From: Micromonospora humi
GTDB taxonomy: Bacteria > Actinomycetota > Actinomycetes > Mycobacteriales > Micromonosporaceae
NCBI RefSeq assembly: GCF_900090105.1
Contig: NZ_FMDM01000015.1
Location: 121,686 to 185,685, forward strand
Length of the DNA: 64,000 bases
Reading direction: 5' to 3'
The position numbers and the translations under genes were made by a program. Shown piece after piece: positions 50,549 through 57,695 of this stretch (position 1 is the first letter of the stretch; each line of letters starts with the position of its first letter). The notes under the pieces are model-generated. The model was not told the DNA's origin, searched no databases, and saw only the letters and a program-made list of their open reading frames with translations.

Positions 50549-51034
50549 TCAGGCCTCGGTCAGCACCTTGTCGAGCAGCGTCTCCGCCTCGTCCTTGGTG
50601 CTCTTCTCGGCCAGCGCGACCTCGCCCACGAGGATGTCACGGGCCTTGGCGAGCATGCGCTTCTCGCCCGCCGACAGGCCCCGCTCCCGCTCCCGGCGCC
50701 ACAGGTCGCGGACGACCTCGGCCACCTTCAGCGGGTTGCCGGAGGCCAGCTTCTCCAGATTTGCCTTGTAACGCCGCGACCAGTTGGTCGGCTCCTCGGT
50801 GTGCGGTGCACGGAGCACGTCGAAGACCTTGCCCAGGCCCTCTTCGCCGACCACCTCGCGCACACCCACGATCTCGGCGTTCTCGGCAGGCACCCGGACC
50901 GTCAGGTCACCCTGTGCGACCCTCAGGACGAGGTATTCCCTGGGCTCGCCCTTGATGACCCGAGTCTCGATTGCCTCGATGAGTGCGGCCCCGTGGTGGG
51001 GGTAAACAACGGTCTCGCCGACACTGAAAACCAT
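50549..51034 (-). CDS. carD: CarD-family RNA polymerase-binding transcription factor
   Basis: This 161-residue protein starts at ATG 51034 behind AAAGGGG. The N-terminal RNAP-interaction (Tudor-like) domain reads MVFSVGETVVYPHHGAALIE then AIETRVIKGEPREYLVLRVA. The C-terminal helical DNA-binding part carries the conserved Trp that wedges at the upstream bubble edge (EEPTNWSRRYKANLEKLASG, VVRDLWRRERERGLSAGEKR). In mycobacteria CarD stabilises open complexes at rRNA and other promoters and is essential. It is first gene of carD-ispD-ispF. Confidence 0.97.
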   Translation of the reverse strand: MVFSVGETVVYPHHGAALIEAIETRVIKGEPREYLVLRVAQGDLTVRVPAENAEIVGVREVVGEEGLGKVFDVLRAPHTEEPTNWSRRYKANLEKLASGNPLKVAEVVRDLWRRERERGLSAGEKRMLAKARDILVGEVALAEKSTKDEAETLLDKVLTEA

Positions 51035-51361
51035 AGGTTCGAAACCCCTTTCGCTGTGTCTAGGGTAACACGCTCAGGCACCGATGTCTCACCGCTGTCC
51101 TGACCGTTGGCGCAGCTCAGGGGCCCTGTGAGAGGTATTTCTTCGGCTTGACAGGAGGTCAAGTCGATGGTTCAGACACGCTCCGTGACGAAGACATGAC
51201 AACCGGGTGCGGGCGGCCGGAGCGGTCGGGATCTAGGGCAATGCGCTCCTTCCATGGTAGCTCCGCAACTCCGTCCGCGCCCAGGTGTGGCGGTACGGCC
51301 CCCGGTGCGGGACGCTGGTGGTGGACGTGACGTCCGCTCACCGAGACGTTCTGGGGGTCCG
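51035..51361. other. Gene-poor interval upstream of carD with tiny ORF
   Basis: About 330 bp between divergent genes. It includes the candidate carD promoter and, on the plus strand, GGAGG (51154-51158) eight bases before ATG 51167, which opens an 11-codon ORF (MVQTRSVTKT, stop TGA 51197-51199). The remainder shows no gene. The in-frame extension of the 51362 gene back to 51254 has no domain. Confidence 0.4.
51134..51162 (-). promoter_or_regulatory. Candidate carD promoter
   Basis: On the minus strand TTGACC (51162-51157) is followed after 17 bp by AATACC (51139-51134), a near-consensus -35 with a weak -10, about 100 bp upstream of the carD ATG. The same spot holds TTGAC-AGGAG-GTCAA, a small palindrome at 51148-51162. 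Assignment is by consensus only. Confidence 0.35.
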
Positions 51362-52057
51362 ATGGGCGTGCCTGACGCGGACGGCCAGGGTCCGCCGGAC
51401 GGCCTCCCCGGGCTGCCCCCGGAGTGGGGCCGGGTGGTCGTCCCCGACGACGCCTCGGCGCTCGCCGAGGAGGCCCGGCAGGTGCGCCGCGAGTTGCGCC
51501 GCGGCCCCCGGCACACCCACCGGCCGGCCCGGGTCCGGCTCGGGCTCCCCCTGCTGGTGCTGCTGGTCTCGATGCTGGCCACGCTCGCCGGGCTGGCCGC
51601 GGTCACCTGGCCGCGTCCGCAGCGCTCCGGTGACGCACCGACCGTGCTGCCCCGGGCCACCACGGCGGCGCCGTCCGCGGTCGGCCCGCTGCCCGCGCTG
51701 GACCTGGTCGGCGCCGACGACACCCCGGTCCCGCTGCGCAGCCTGCTGCCCGCCATGATCATCCTGGTCGACGCCTGCGCCTGCGCCGACGAGGTCGGCA
51801 CCGCGGCGGCCACCGCGCCCGCCGGAGTCACCGTGGTCACCGTGACCGAGGGCCGCCGCGCCGGGCCCGCCACCGCCACCGGCGTACGCCCGCTCGGCGA
51901 CCCGGCCGGCGGCCTGCGCTCCTACCTGCACCTCGCGGCCCAGCCGGGCACCGGCGTCGCGCTGCTGGTGGACCGCCAGGGCAGGCTGGTGCGGGTGGTT
52001 CCCGAGCTCGGCCCCGCGACCGACTACCGGGACGACCTGGTCCGCCTGGCCGGCTGA
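51362..52057 (+). CDS. Membrane-anchored protein, possibly thioredoxin-like
   Basis: This 231-residue protein starts at ATG 51362. About 75 cytoplasmic residues (DDASALAEEARQVRRELRRG) precede one helix, LGLPLLVLLVSMLATLAGLA. An extracytoplasmic domain begins LPALDLVGADDTPVPLRSLL then PAMIILVDACACADEVGTAA, and ends GTGVALLVDRQGRLVRVVPE. The arrangement (helix, 'D-x-x-x-V-P-L-x-x-L', a C-x-C after a beta strand, and 'LLVDRQGRLVR') resembles a thioredoxin/AhpC-TSA fold with an altered active site C-A-C instead of C-x-x-C. Function unproven. It converges with the gene at 52065. Confidence 0.7.
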   Translation: MGVPDADGQGPPDGLPGLPPEWGRVVVPDDASALAEEARQVRRELRRGPRHTHRPARVRLGLPLLVLLVSMLATLAGLAAVTWPRPQRSGDAPTVLPRATTAAPSAVGPLPALDLVGADDTPVPLRSLLPAMIILVDACACADEVGTAAATAPAGVTVVTVTEGRRAGPATATGVRPLGDPAGGLRSYLHLAAQPGTGVALLVDRQGRLVRVVPELGPATDYRDDLVRLAG

Positions 52058-52064
52058 CCCGGGC

Positions 52065-52664
52065 TCAGTAGAGCGCCTCCAGGCGGGCGTCCAGCTCGGC
52101 CTCGCCCCGCAGCGGCTCGAACCGCACCAGCACCGGGGCGCCGGAGCCCTCCAGCAGCGGAATGTCCAGCCGGGAACCGCAGCTCAGCACCCGCTCCGTA
52201 TCGCCGGCCCCGGCCCCGGCGACGCGCAACGCGACAGCCGCCCCGGCACCGGAGCACCGCACCGACAACCGGTACGTGTCGCCCGACGAGGGGTTCGCCT
52301 GGCGGACCACCGCCGGCGCGCCAGGCGTCAGCCGGGACGTCTCTCGCCACACCACGTGCGAGACCTCGAGCGGACGCGTCGACCCGTCCGGGTCGACGTG
52401 GATGATCACCGAGCGGTCCGGCCCCGGACCCACCTCGCCGGTGTCGGGGTCGACGGCGACCACCGCCGGGTCCCGGCCGGCCGGCGGGGCCTCACCGACC
52501 GCGCCCTCGACCTCGACCCGGGACCGGACGAGGTCCTCGGTCGTCGAGCCCCCGGTCGCGCCGAGCCAGGGCGCCGTCGACCGCCACCACCATGCGCCGA
52601 GCGTCAACGCCAGCACGGTCAGGCCGACCAGCATCGCCGACCGGATCCGCTCCTCGGAGGCCAT
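52065..52664 (-). CDS. Hypothetical single-pass membrane protein
   Basis: This 199-residue protein starts at ATG 52664. One N-terminal helix (AMLVGLTVLALTLGAWWWRS) anchors an extracytoplasmic domain rich in beta strands: VVAVDPDTGEVGPGPDRSVI, SHVVWRETSRLTPGAPAVVR, DTYRLSVRCSGAGAAVALRV, VLSCGSRLDIPLLEGSGAPV. Two Cys could pair. It is not a recognised family. It lies 25 bp downstream of the type III PKS stop on the same strand, so it may belong to that transcript. Confidence 0.7.
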   Translation of the reverse strand: MASEERIRSAMLVGLTVLALTLGAWWWRSTAPWLGATGGSTTEDLVRSRVEVEGAVGEAPPAGRDPAVVAVDPDTGEVGPGPDRSVIIHVDPDGSTRPLEVSHVVWRETSRLTPGAPAVVRQANPSSGDTYRLSVRCSGAGAAVALRVAGAGAGDTERVLSCGSRLDIPLLEGSGAPVLVRFEPLRGEAELDARLEALY

Positions 52665-52689
52665 GCCCGTCAGGGTAACGGCGGGCCGG

Positions 52690-53775
52690 TCAGCCCGTGC
52701 GCTCCAACAACGCCGCGTAGAGCGTCAGCCCCGGCCCGAACGCGAGCATCACCACCCGACGTGGCGGCGACGGCGTACGGGCCAACCGGTCCAGGATCAG
52801 CAGCACCGTCGGGGACGAGCAGTTGCCGTGCTCGGCCAGCGTCTCCCGGGACGCCGCCAGCGCCGTCGGCGGCAGGGCCAGCTCACGCTCCACCACGGTG
52901 AGGATGCGCGGCCCGCCCGGATGCACCGCCCAGCCGTCCACCCCGGACCGGTCGCACCCGTGCCGGGCCAGCAGGCCGTCCACCAGGTCGCCGACGAACC
53001 GGGAGAGCACCTTCGGCACCTTCGGCGACAGTCCCATCCGGAAGCCGCTGTCGGTGACGTCCCAGGTCATGTGGTCGGCCGTGGAGGTGTCCGTGACGGA
53101 GGTGACCTCGCGTACCGCGTACCCCCGGCCGCCGGGCACGACCACGGCGGCGACCGCGGCGTCCGAGAAGAGCGCGTGCGAGACGATCTGCTGGGTGTCC
53201 ACCCGGGTGCCGGCCGGCTGGATGTGCAGGCTGGTCAACTCCGCGCAGAGCAGCAACGCGGGCCGCTGCCGGGCGGTGACGAAGTCGCCCGCCGCGCCCA
53301 GCCCCGGCAGGGCCGCGTAGCAGCCCATGTGGCCGACGAACATGCGCTGGGTGTCCGGGGCCATGCCGAGGTCCCGGGCGAGCAGGATGTCCAGGCCCGG
53401 GGTGGCGTACCCGGTGCAGGAACAGACCACGAACAGGCCGATGTCGCCGGCGTCCAGGCCGGCGGCGGTGAGCGCGCGGCTGACCGCCTCCTTGCCCAGC
53501 GGCAGCGCCTCCACCTGGTAGCGGCGCATCCGACGCTCGGTCGGCCACTCCGAGACGTCCTCCAGCAGCGGGTTCACCGCCGCCTGCCGGCGGGTCACCC
53601 CGGAGTTGGCGAAGATCCTCTCGGCCAGCGCACGGGTGGTGCCCGAGAAGTGCTTCTCGAAGAACCCCGTCCACAGCTCGTCCTGCGCGGCGCCCGGCGG
53701 TTGCGCCATGCCCAGACCCGCGATCACCGGTACGCCCACGTCCCCCACCTCAGCTTCGGTCAGTCCTGCGGCCAT
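52690..53775 (-). CDS. Type III polyketide synthase (chalcone/alkylresorcinol synthase-like)
   Basis: This 361-residue synthase carries the Cys-His-Asn triad: Cys in MFVGHMGCYAALPGLGAAGD, His in WAVHPGGPRILTVV, and Asn in LAEHGNCSSPTVLLILDRLA. VCSCTGYATPGLDILLARDL and HALFSDAAVAAVVVPGGRGY are typical of bacterial type III enzymes. It extends a starter acyl-CoA with malonyl-CoA units and cyclises to a resorcinol, quinone precursor or pyrone. Linkage to a flavin enzyme, a methyltransferase and a UbiA prenyltransferase resembles the gene set I recall for alkyl-methoxyhydroquinone lipids in Actinoplanes. The product here is inferred. Confidence 0.95.
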   Translation of the reverse strand: MAAGLTEAEVGDVGVPVIAGLGMAQPPGAAQDELWTGFFEKHFSGTTRALAERIFANSGVTRRQAAVNPLLEDVSEWPTERRMRRYQVEALPLGKEAVSRALTAAGLDAGDIGLFVVCSCTGYATPGLDILLARDLGMAPDTQRMFVGHMGCYAALPGLGAAGDFVTARQRPALLLCAELTSLHIQPAGTRVDTQQIVSHALFSDAAVAAVVVPGGRGYAVREVTSVTDTSTADHMTWDVTDSGFRMGLSPKVPKVLSRFVGDLVDGLLARHGCDRSGVDGWAVHPGGPRILTVVERELALPPTALAASRETLAEHGNCSSPTVLLILDRLARTPSPPRRVVMLAFGPGLTLYAALLERTG

Positions 53776-53809
53776 GGAACTCCGGCTCGAACCGGCTCAC
53801 TCCTCGCGC

Positions 53810-54976
53810 TCACCAACGAGGGACCGTGCCGTCCCGGTCCGGGTCGCCGCCGAGCGCGGCGATGCCGAGCCAGTCGGCGCACACGTCGGAGGTGGCCGGG
53901 TGCAGCGAGCCGCACCGGGCGTCCCGGTAGAGCCGCTCCAGCGGATGGCCCCGGCGGGTCGCCGAGGTGCCCGCCGCCTCCAGCACGGACGCCGCCACCT
54001 CCGCGGCCGTGGTGCCGGCCAGCAGCTTGGCCCGCCACACCCAGCGGTTCGTCTCGGCGGAACCGGGCTCCTCGTCGACCCGGCGCGCCGCCTCGGCGAC
54101 CACCAGCTCGGCGGAGGCGGTGGCCGCGTCGGCCCGCCCCAGCCGGGCCCGGACCGCCGGCAGGCCGGCCAGGTTCCGGGAGTTCAGGTGCTCGGCCGCG
54201 GCGTCGACGGCGGCCCGGGCCACCCCGACGTAGACCGCGGCGTAACTGGCCACCAGCCAGTGCGGCATGAGCTGGGCCACCACCAGGGCCAGCCCCTCCA
54301 CCCCACCGAGCAGCCGGTCGGCCGGGACGGTCACGTCCAGGTGCAGGTCGTGCGAGGAGGTGGCGCGCATGCCGAGCGAGTCCCAGGTCGGCTCGACCGT
54401 GATCCCCTCCCCGGCCGGGACCAGGAACTGGGAGACCACGGACGGGTCGGTGGCGCTGCGCGCGGCCACCAGATAGCCGTCCGGGTGGCCGGCGCCGGAG
54501 CAGAAGGTCTTGCTGCCCTTGACGTGCCAGCCGCCGTCCACCGGCTGGTAGACGGTGCTGAGCTGGGACAACCGGGCGCCGGCGCCGCGCTCGCTCATCG
54601 CCACCGCGTACCAGGCGCCGTCGGCCGCGGCGCGCAGCAGCCGGTCCCGGGCGGCCAGCGCCTCGTCCGGTACGCCGAGCGCCTCGGCCAGTTCCTCGGT
54701 GACCGCGCCCAACGCCCCGGTCACCGAGGCGTGCATGTTGAACACCAGCGCGGTGGCGCCGTTGCCCCGGGCCAGTTCGGTCGCGACGGCGGCGTACTCG
54801 GCGAACGTCGCGCCCGACCCGCCCAGCTCGCGCGGGACCATCAGCCCGAACAGGCCGGCCTCGCGCAGGTCGGCGAAGTCCTCCACGGGGAACGAGCCGT
54901 CCCGGTCGTGCGCGGCCGCGCGGGCGGCCAGTCGCGGCGCCAACCGGCGGGCCGCCTCCAGCGCGTGCACAGTCAT
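53810..54976 (-). CDS. Acyl-CoA dehydrogenase-family flavoenzyme in type III PKS locus
   Basis: This 388-residue protein starts at ATG 54976. The N-terminal helical domain is FADLREAGLFGLMVPRELGG. The middle beta domain is WYAVAMSERGAGARLSQLST and GGWHVKGSKTFCSGAGHPDG, with the FAD-contacting segments. The C-terminal helices are RNLAGLPAVRARLGRADAAT and RRGHPLERLYRDARCGSLHP. The catalytic Glu of true acyl-CoA dehydrogenases is not obvious at its usual place. The shape also fits flavin monooxygenases of the HsaA/group D type. Next to a type III PKS, a ring hydroxylase converting a resorcinol to a hydroquinone is attractive (inference). It starts 42 bp after the methyltransferase stop. Confidence 0.85.
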   Translation of the reverse strand: MTVHALEAARRLAPRLAARAAAHDRDGSFPVEDFADLREAGLFGLMVPRELGGSGATFAEYAAVATELARGNGATALVFNMHASVTGALGAVTEELAEALGVPDEALAARDRLLRAAADGAWYAVAMSERGAGARLSQLSTVYQPVDGGWHVKGSKTFCSGAGHPDGYLVAARSATDPSVVSQFLVPAGEGITVEPTWDSLGMRATSSHDLHLDVTVPADRLLGGVEGLALVVAQLMPHWLVASYAAVYVGVARAAVDAAAEHLNSRNLAGLPAVRARLGRADAATASAELVVAEAARRVDEEPGSAETNRWVWRAKLLAGTTAAEVAASVLEAAGTSATRRGHPLERLYRDARCGSLHPATSDVCADWLGIAALGGDPDRDGTVPRW

Positions 54977-55018
54977 GTCCGCCCCCTTCTCGACGTCCCT
55001 TACCCCGGGTGGTCCCGG

Positions 55019-55774
55019 CTACCCTTCCCGACGCCCGCTGCCCTGGTAGAGGACCGCGGTCGACCGGGTCGGCACGATGCGCGGCTCCGTCCGGACCGGA
55101 CGGTCGGCGCCCCGCCACCGACGCAGCAACCACGCCAGCGTGCCGCCCAGCTCCGGCCGGACCCCGCGCAGCCGCAACGCCACGCCGTGCCGGGCGCACT
55201 CGGCCACCAGTGCGCGGGCGTCCACGAACAGCCGGTGGTCGTGGATGCCGCGTGGCACCGTGGGCAGCCGTTCGCCCAGCTCCACCGCGACCAGCCGGGC
55301 CAGCAGCGTGTCGTTGAGGGTGTCCAGCACCAGCAGGCCGCCGGGGCGCAGCAGCCGGCACGCCTCGGCCACCGCCCGTCGCCAGTCCGGCACGTGCTCC
55401 AGCAGCTCACCGGCGGAGACCACGGCGGCGCAGCCGTCGGCCAGCGGCACCGCGGTGGCGTCACCCTGGAGCACTGTCACGCCGTGCGCGGCGGCCTGGT
55501 CGAGCGCGGAGCGGGTCAGGTCCACCCCCACGTGCCGGTAGCCCTTGCCGGCCAGGTGCGGCGCGAGCAGCCCGGCACCGCAGCCGAGGTCGACCAGCAG
55601 CGCGTCCTGGGTGGACGCCGGGGGCACCAGGGCCGCGCGGGCGCGGGCCAGCCAGTGCAGCATGGCGAAGGCGCCGTCCGGCCGCCACCACTCGCCGGCC
55701 AGGTCGTCGTACTGCCGGGGGTCGTTCGGGGGCAGCGCCCGGCGCGGACCGACCACCGGGGACGCTTCTGGCAT
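55019..55774 (-). CDS. SAM-dependent methyltransferase (UbiG-like)
   Basis: This 251-residue class I methyltransferase starts at ATG 55774. YDDLAGEWWRPDGAFAMLHW matches the UbiG start (D-x-x-A-x-x-W-W). Motif I is LLVDLGCGAGLLAPHLAGKG, motif II acid HVGVDLTRSALDQAA, then LQGDATAVPLADGCAAVVSA and GELLEHVPDWRRAVAEACRL, LLRPGGLLVLDTLN. UbiG enzymes O-methylate catechol or polyhydroxy intermediates of quinones. Here it probably methylates the hydroxylated type III PKS product. First gene of the minus-strand run methyltransferase - flavoenzyme - PKS, divergent from the UbiA gene by 45 bp. Confidence 0.92.
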   Translation of the reverse strand: MPEASPVVGPRRALPPNDPRQYDDLAGEWWRPDGAFAMLHWLARARAALVPPASTQDALLVDLGCGAGLLAPHLAGKGYRHVGVDLTRSALDQAAAHGVTVLQGDATAVPLADGCAAVVSAGELLEHVPDWRRAVAEACRLLRPGGLLVLDTLNDTLLARLVAVELGERLPTVPRGIHDHRLFVDARALVAECARHGVALRLRGVRPELGGTLAWLLRRWRGADRPVRTEPRIVPTRSTAVLYQGSGRREG

Positions 55775-55819
55775 GGACCGAGCGTGGCACGACTCCCCGG
55801 TAACGACCAGACTTCCCTT

Positions 55820-56659
55820 ATGTCGACGCGGGTGTTAGGGCTGGTCAGGGCGAGCCATCCGGAGCCGGCGGCGGCGGTCGTCGTGGTCGCCGCGCTGCTC
55901 GCCGCCGCCGTCGGGCACACCGCCGCCGGAGTCGTGACGGTGGCACTGACGGTGCTCGCCAGCCAACTCGCCGTCGGGTGGAGCAACGACCTGATCGACG
56001 CCGAGCGGGACGCCGCGGTGGGGCGTACCGACAAGCCGGTGACCACCGGCGCGGTCGCCCGGCCGACGCTGGCCCGGGCCACCGCGGTGGCCGCCGTCGC
56101 CACCCCGCTGCTCGCGCTGGCCGCCGGTCCGGCCGCGGCGGCGTGCGCCACAGTGGGGCTGGTCTCCGCGCTGCTCTACAACAAACCGCTGAAGTCGACG
56201 CCGGTGTCGGTGCTCCCCTACGCGGTCTCGTTCGGCGCGCTGCCCGCGTTCGTGGTGCTGGCCCTGCCCGGGGCGCCCGCTCCGCCGGCCTGGCTGGTGG
56301 CCGCCGCCGCGCTGCTCGGCGCCGGGGCGCACTTCGCCAACGTCCTGCCCGACCTGGCCGACGACGCCCGCACCGGGGTGCGCGGGCTGCCGCACCGGCT
56401 GGGGCCGGCGGGCAGCCGGCTGGCCGCCGCCGGGCTGCTCCTCGCGGCCACCGTCGCCCTGGTGTTCGGCCCACCCGGGCCGCCGTCGTGGACCGGCCTG
56501 TCGGCGGTCGCCGCGGCCGTCGCGGTGCCGGTCCTCGGGTGGTACGCCGGACGCGCCACCGCCAAGGCCGGCGGCCGTCCGGTGACCGCCTTCCGGGCGG
56601 TGCTGGTGGTCGCGCTCATCGATGTGGTGCTGCTGGTGGCGAACGGCCGGGTGGTCTGA
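55820..56659 (+). CDS. UbiA-family aromatic prenyltransferase
   Basis: This 279-residue integral membrane enzyme starts at ATG 55820. The first Asp-rich motif is GWSNDLIDAERDAAVGRTDK (N-D-x-x-D-x-x-x-D) and the second is FANVLPDLADDARTGVRGLP (D-x-x-x-D). Together they bind Mg2+ and prenyl diphosphate. About eight helices are present, e.g. AAVVVVAALLAAAVGHTAAG, LLALAAGPAAAACATVGLVS, LLLAATVALVFG and the final VLVVALIDVVLLVANG. It attaches a prenyl chain to an aromatic acceptor. As it is divergent from the type III PKS operon, its acceptor is probably that pathway's phenol. No Shine-Dalgarno is visible, so it may be leaderless. Confidence 0.93.
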   Translation: MSTRVLGLVRASHPEPAAAVVVVAALLAAAVGHTAAGVVTVALTVLASQLAVGWSNDLIDAERDAAVGRTDKPVTTGAVARPTLARATAVAAVATPLLALAAGPAAAACATVGLVSALLYNKPLKSTPVSVLPYAVSFGALPAFVVLALPGAPAPPAWLVAAAALLGAGAHFANVLPDLADDARTGVRGLPHRLGPAGSRLAAAGLLLAATVALVFGPPGPPSWTGLSAVAAAVAVPVLGWYAGRATAKAGGRPVTAFRAVLVVALIDVVLLVANGRVV

Positions 56660-56801
56660 CGAGTCCCCTGCCGAGGTGGCATTGCCGGGTCCGCGTGCGG
56701 GCCTCGATCAGCTCCAACTACCCTGGAGCGCGGTCTGCGCGGGTATGGCCACCCCGTGCCCGGGGATCGACCGGGCGGGGATCGTGACGAGGAGGACCGA
56801 C

Positions 56802-57593
56802 GTGACGCGCTCGATCAGGGGTTCCCGGGGGCCGGCCCTGCTGCTGGCCGGCACGGCGGCGGCGGCGAGCCTGCTGCTGTCCGGGTGCGGCGCCGGGCAG
56901 ATCGCCGAGACCGCCAACAAGATCCCGTCGGTACAGGGCGTGAACGTCCAGACCTCCGACAACCTCTACCAGGTGCGCGGGCTGTACGTGCAGTTCCCGG
57001 GGCCGAAGGGCTACGAGGCGGGCGCCGACGCGCCGCTCAACGTGGTGATCTACAACGACAGCAAGGCGCCGGTGACGGTGACCGTCACCACCGACAGCGC
57101 GCGCGAGATCGTGCTCACCGGCGGCGCCGGGTCCAGTGGCGCGGCCACCCCGACCGGGTCGCCGACCGAGCCGGCCTCCGCCTCGCCCACCGCCGCCGAC
57201 CCGAGCGCCTCGCCCAGCCAGTCGCTCGAGGTGCCCGCCTCCCCGTCGGCCGGCGAGTCCGGCTCGGCCAGCCCGTCGCCGTCGGAGAGCGCGTCGCCGT
57301 CGGAGAGCGCGTCGGCGCCCGCCGGCCAGCCGGCCCGGATCGAGATCCCGGCGCTCGGCTACGCCCAGCTGAACAGCGGCAACCCGCGGTTCCTCCAGCT
57401 CGTCGGCCTGAACCAGAAGCTGCTCGTCGGCCAGCAGGTCAACCTGACGTTCGACTTCGGCAACGGCAACGTGATCAAGACCCCGGCGCCGATCGGTGTC
57501 CCGCTCACCCCGGAGGCGCCGCCGTCGCCGGTCGTCAACCCGCGTGAGCACTCCGCCGAAGAGGGTGGCTCCGAGGGCGGCAGCCACGGCTGA
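56802..57593 (+). CDS. Lipoprotein with Ser/Pro-rich linker
   Basis: This 263-residue lipoprotein starts at GTG 56802 behind GAGGAGG; the frame upstream to 56622 is shadow. The signal peptide LLLAGTAAAASLLLSGCGAG has lipobox L-S-G-C. An N-terminal beta domain (VNVQTSDNLYQVRGLYVQFP, LNVVIYNDSKAPVTVTVTTD) is split from a C-terminal part (RIEIPALGYAQLNSGNPRFL, LVGLNQKLLVGQQVNLTFDF, GNVIKTPAPIGVP) by a low-complexity linker of about 75 residues made of S-A-S-P-S repeats. It looks like a copper-chaperone PCuAC-like or Ig-type wall-associated lipoprotein, but no metal motif is seen. A terminator follows. Confidence 0.83.
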   Translation: MTRSIRGSRGPALLLAGTAAAASLLLSGCGAGQIAETANKIPSVQGVNVQTSDNLYQVRGLYVQFPGPKGYEAGADAPLNVVIYNDSKAPVTVTVTTDSAREIVLTGGAGSSGAATPTGSPTEPASASPTAADPSASPSQSLEVPASPSAGESGSASPSPSESASPSESASAPAGQPARIEIPALGYAQLNSGNPRFLQLVGLNQKLLVGQQVNLTFDFGNGNVIKTPAPIGVPLTPEAPPSPVVNPREHSAEEGGSEGGSHG

Positions 57594-57610
57594 CGCCGTA
57601 CCGTCTCCGT

Positions 57611-57656
57611 CGACACCGCCGCGGTGGCCTGCGCCACACCGGCGGTGTCGTCGTTT
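57611..57656 (+). terminator. Intrinsic terminator after lipoprotein gene
   Basis: CGACACCGCCG (57611-57621) pairs perfectly with CGGCGGTGTCG (57640-57650), followed by TCGTTT. The loop GGTGG...CCACA can pair further. It separates the lipoprotein gene from radA. Confidence 0.8.
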
Positions 57657-57695
57657 CTCCGGTGGGCTTTCGTCGCACCGCCCGGTTAGCGTCCG

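Noticed and set aside
57130..57320. Serine/proline codon repeats considered as a mobile or regulatory repeat
   Set aside because: They encode the low-complexity linker of the lipoprotein at 56802 and stay in frame.
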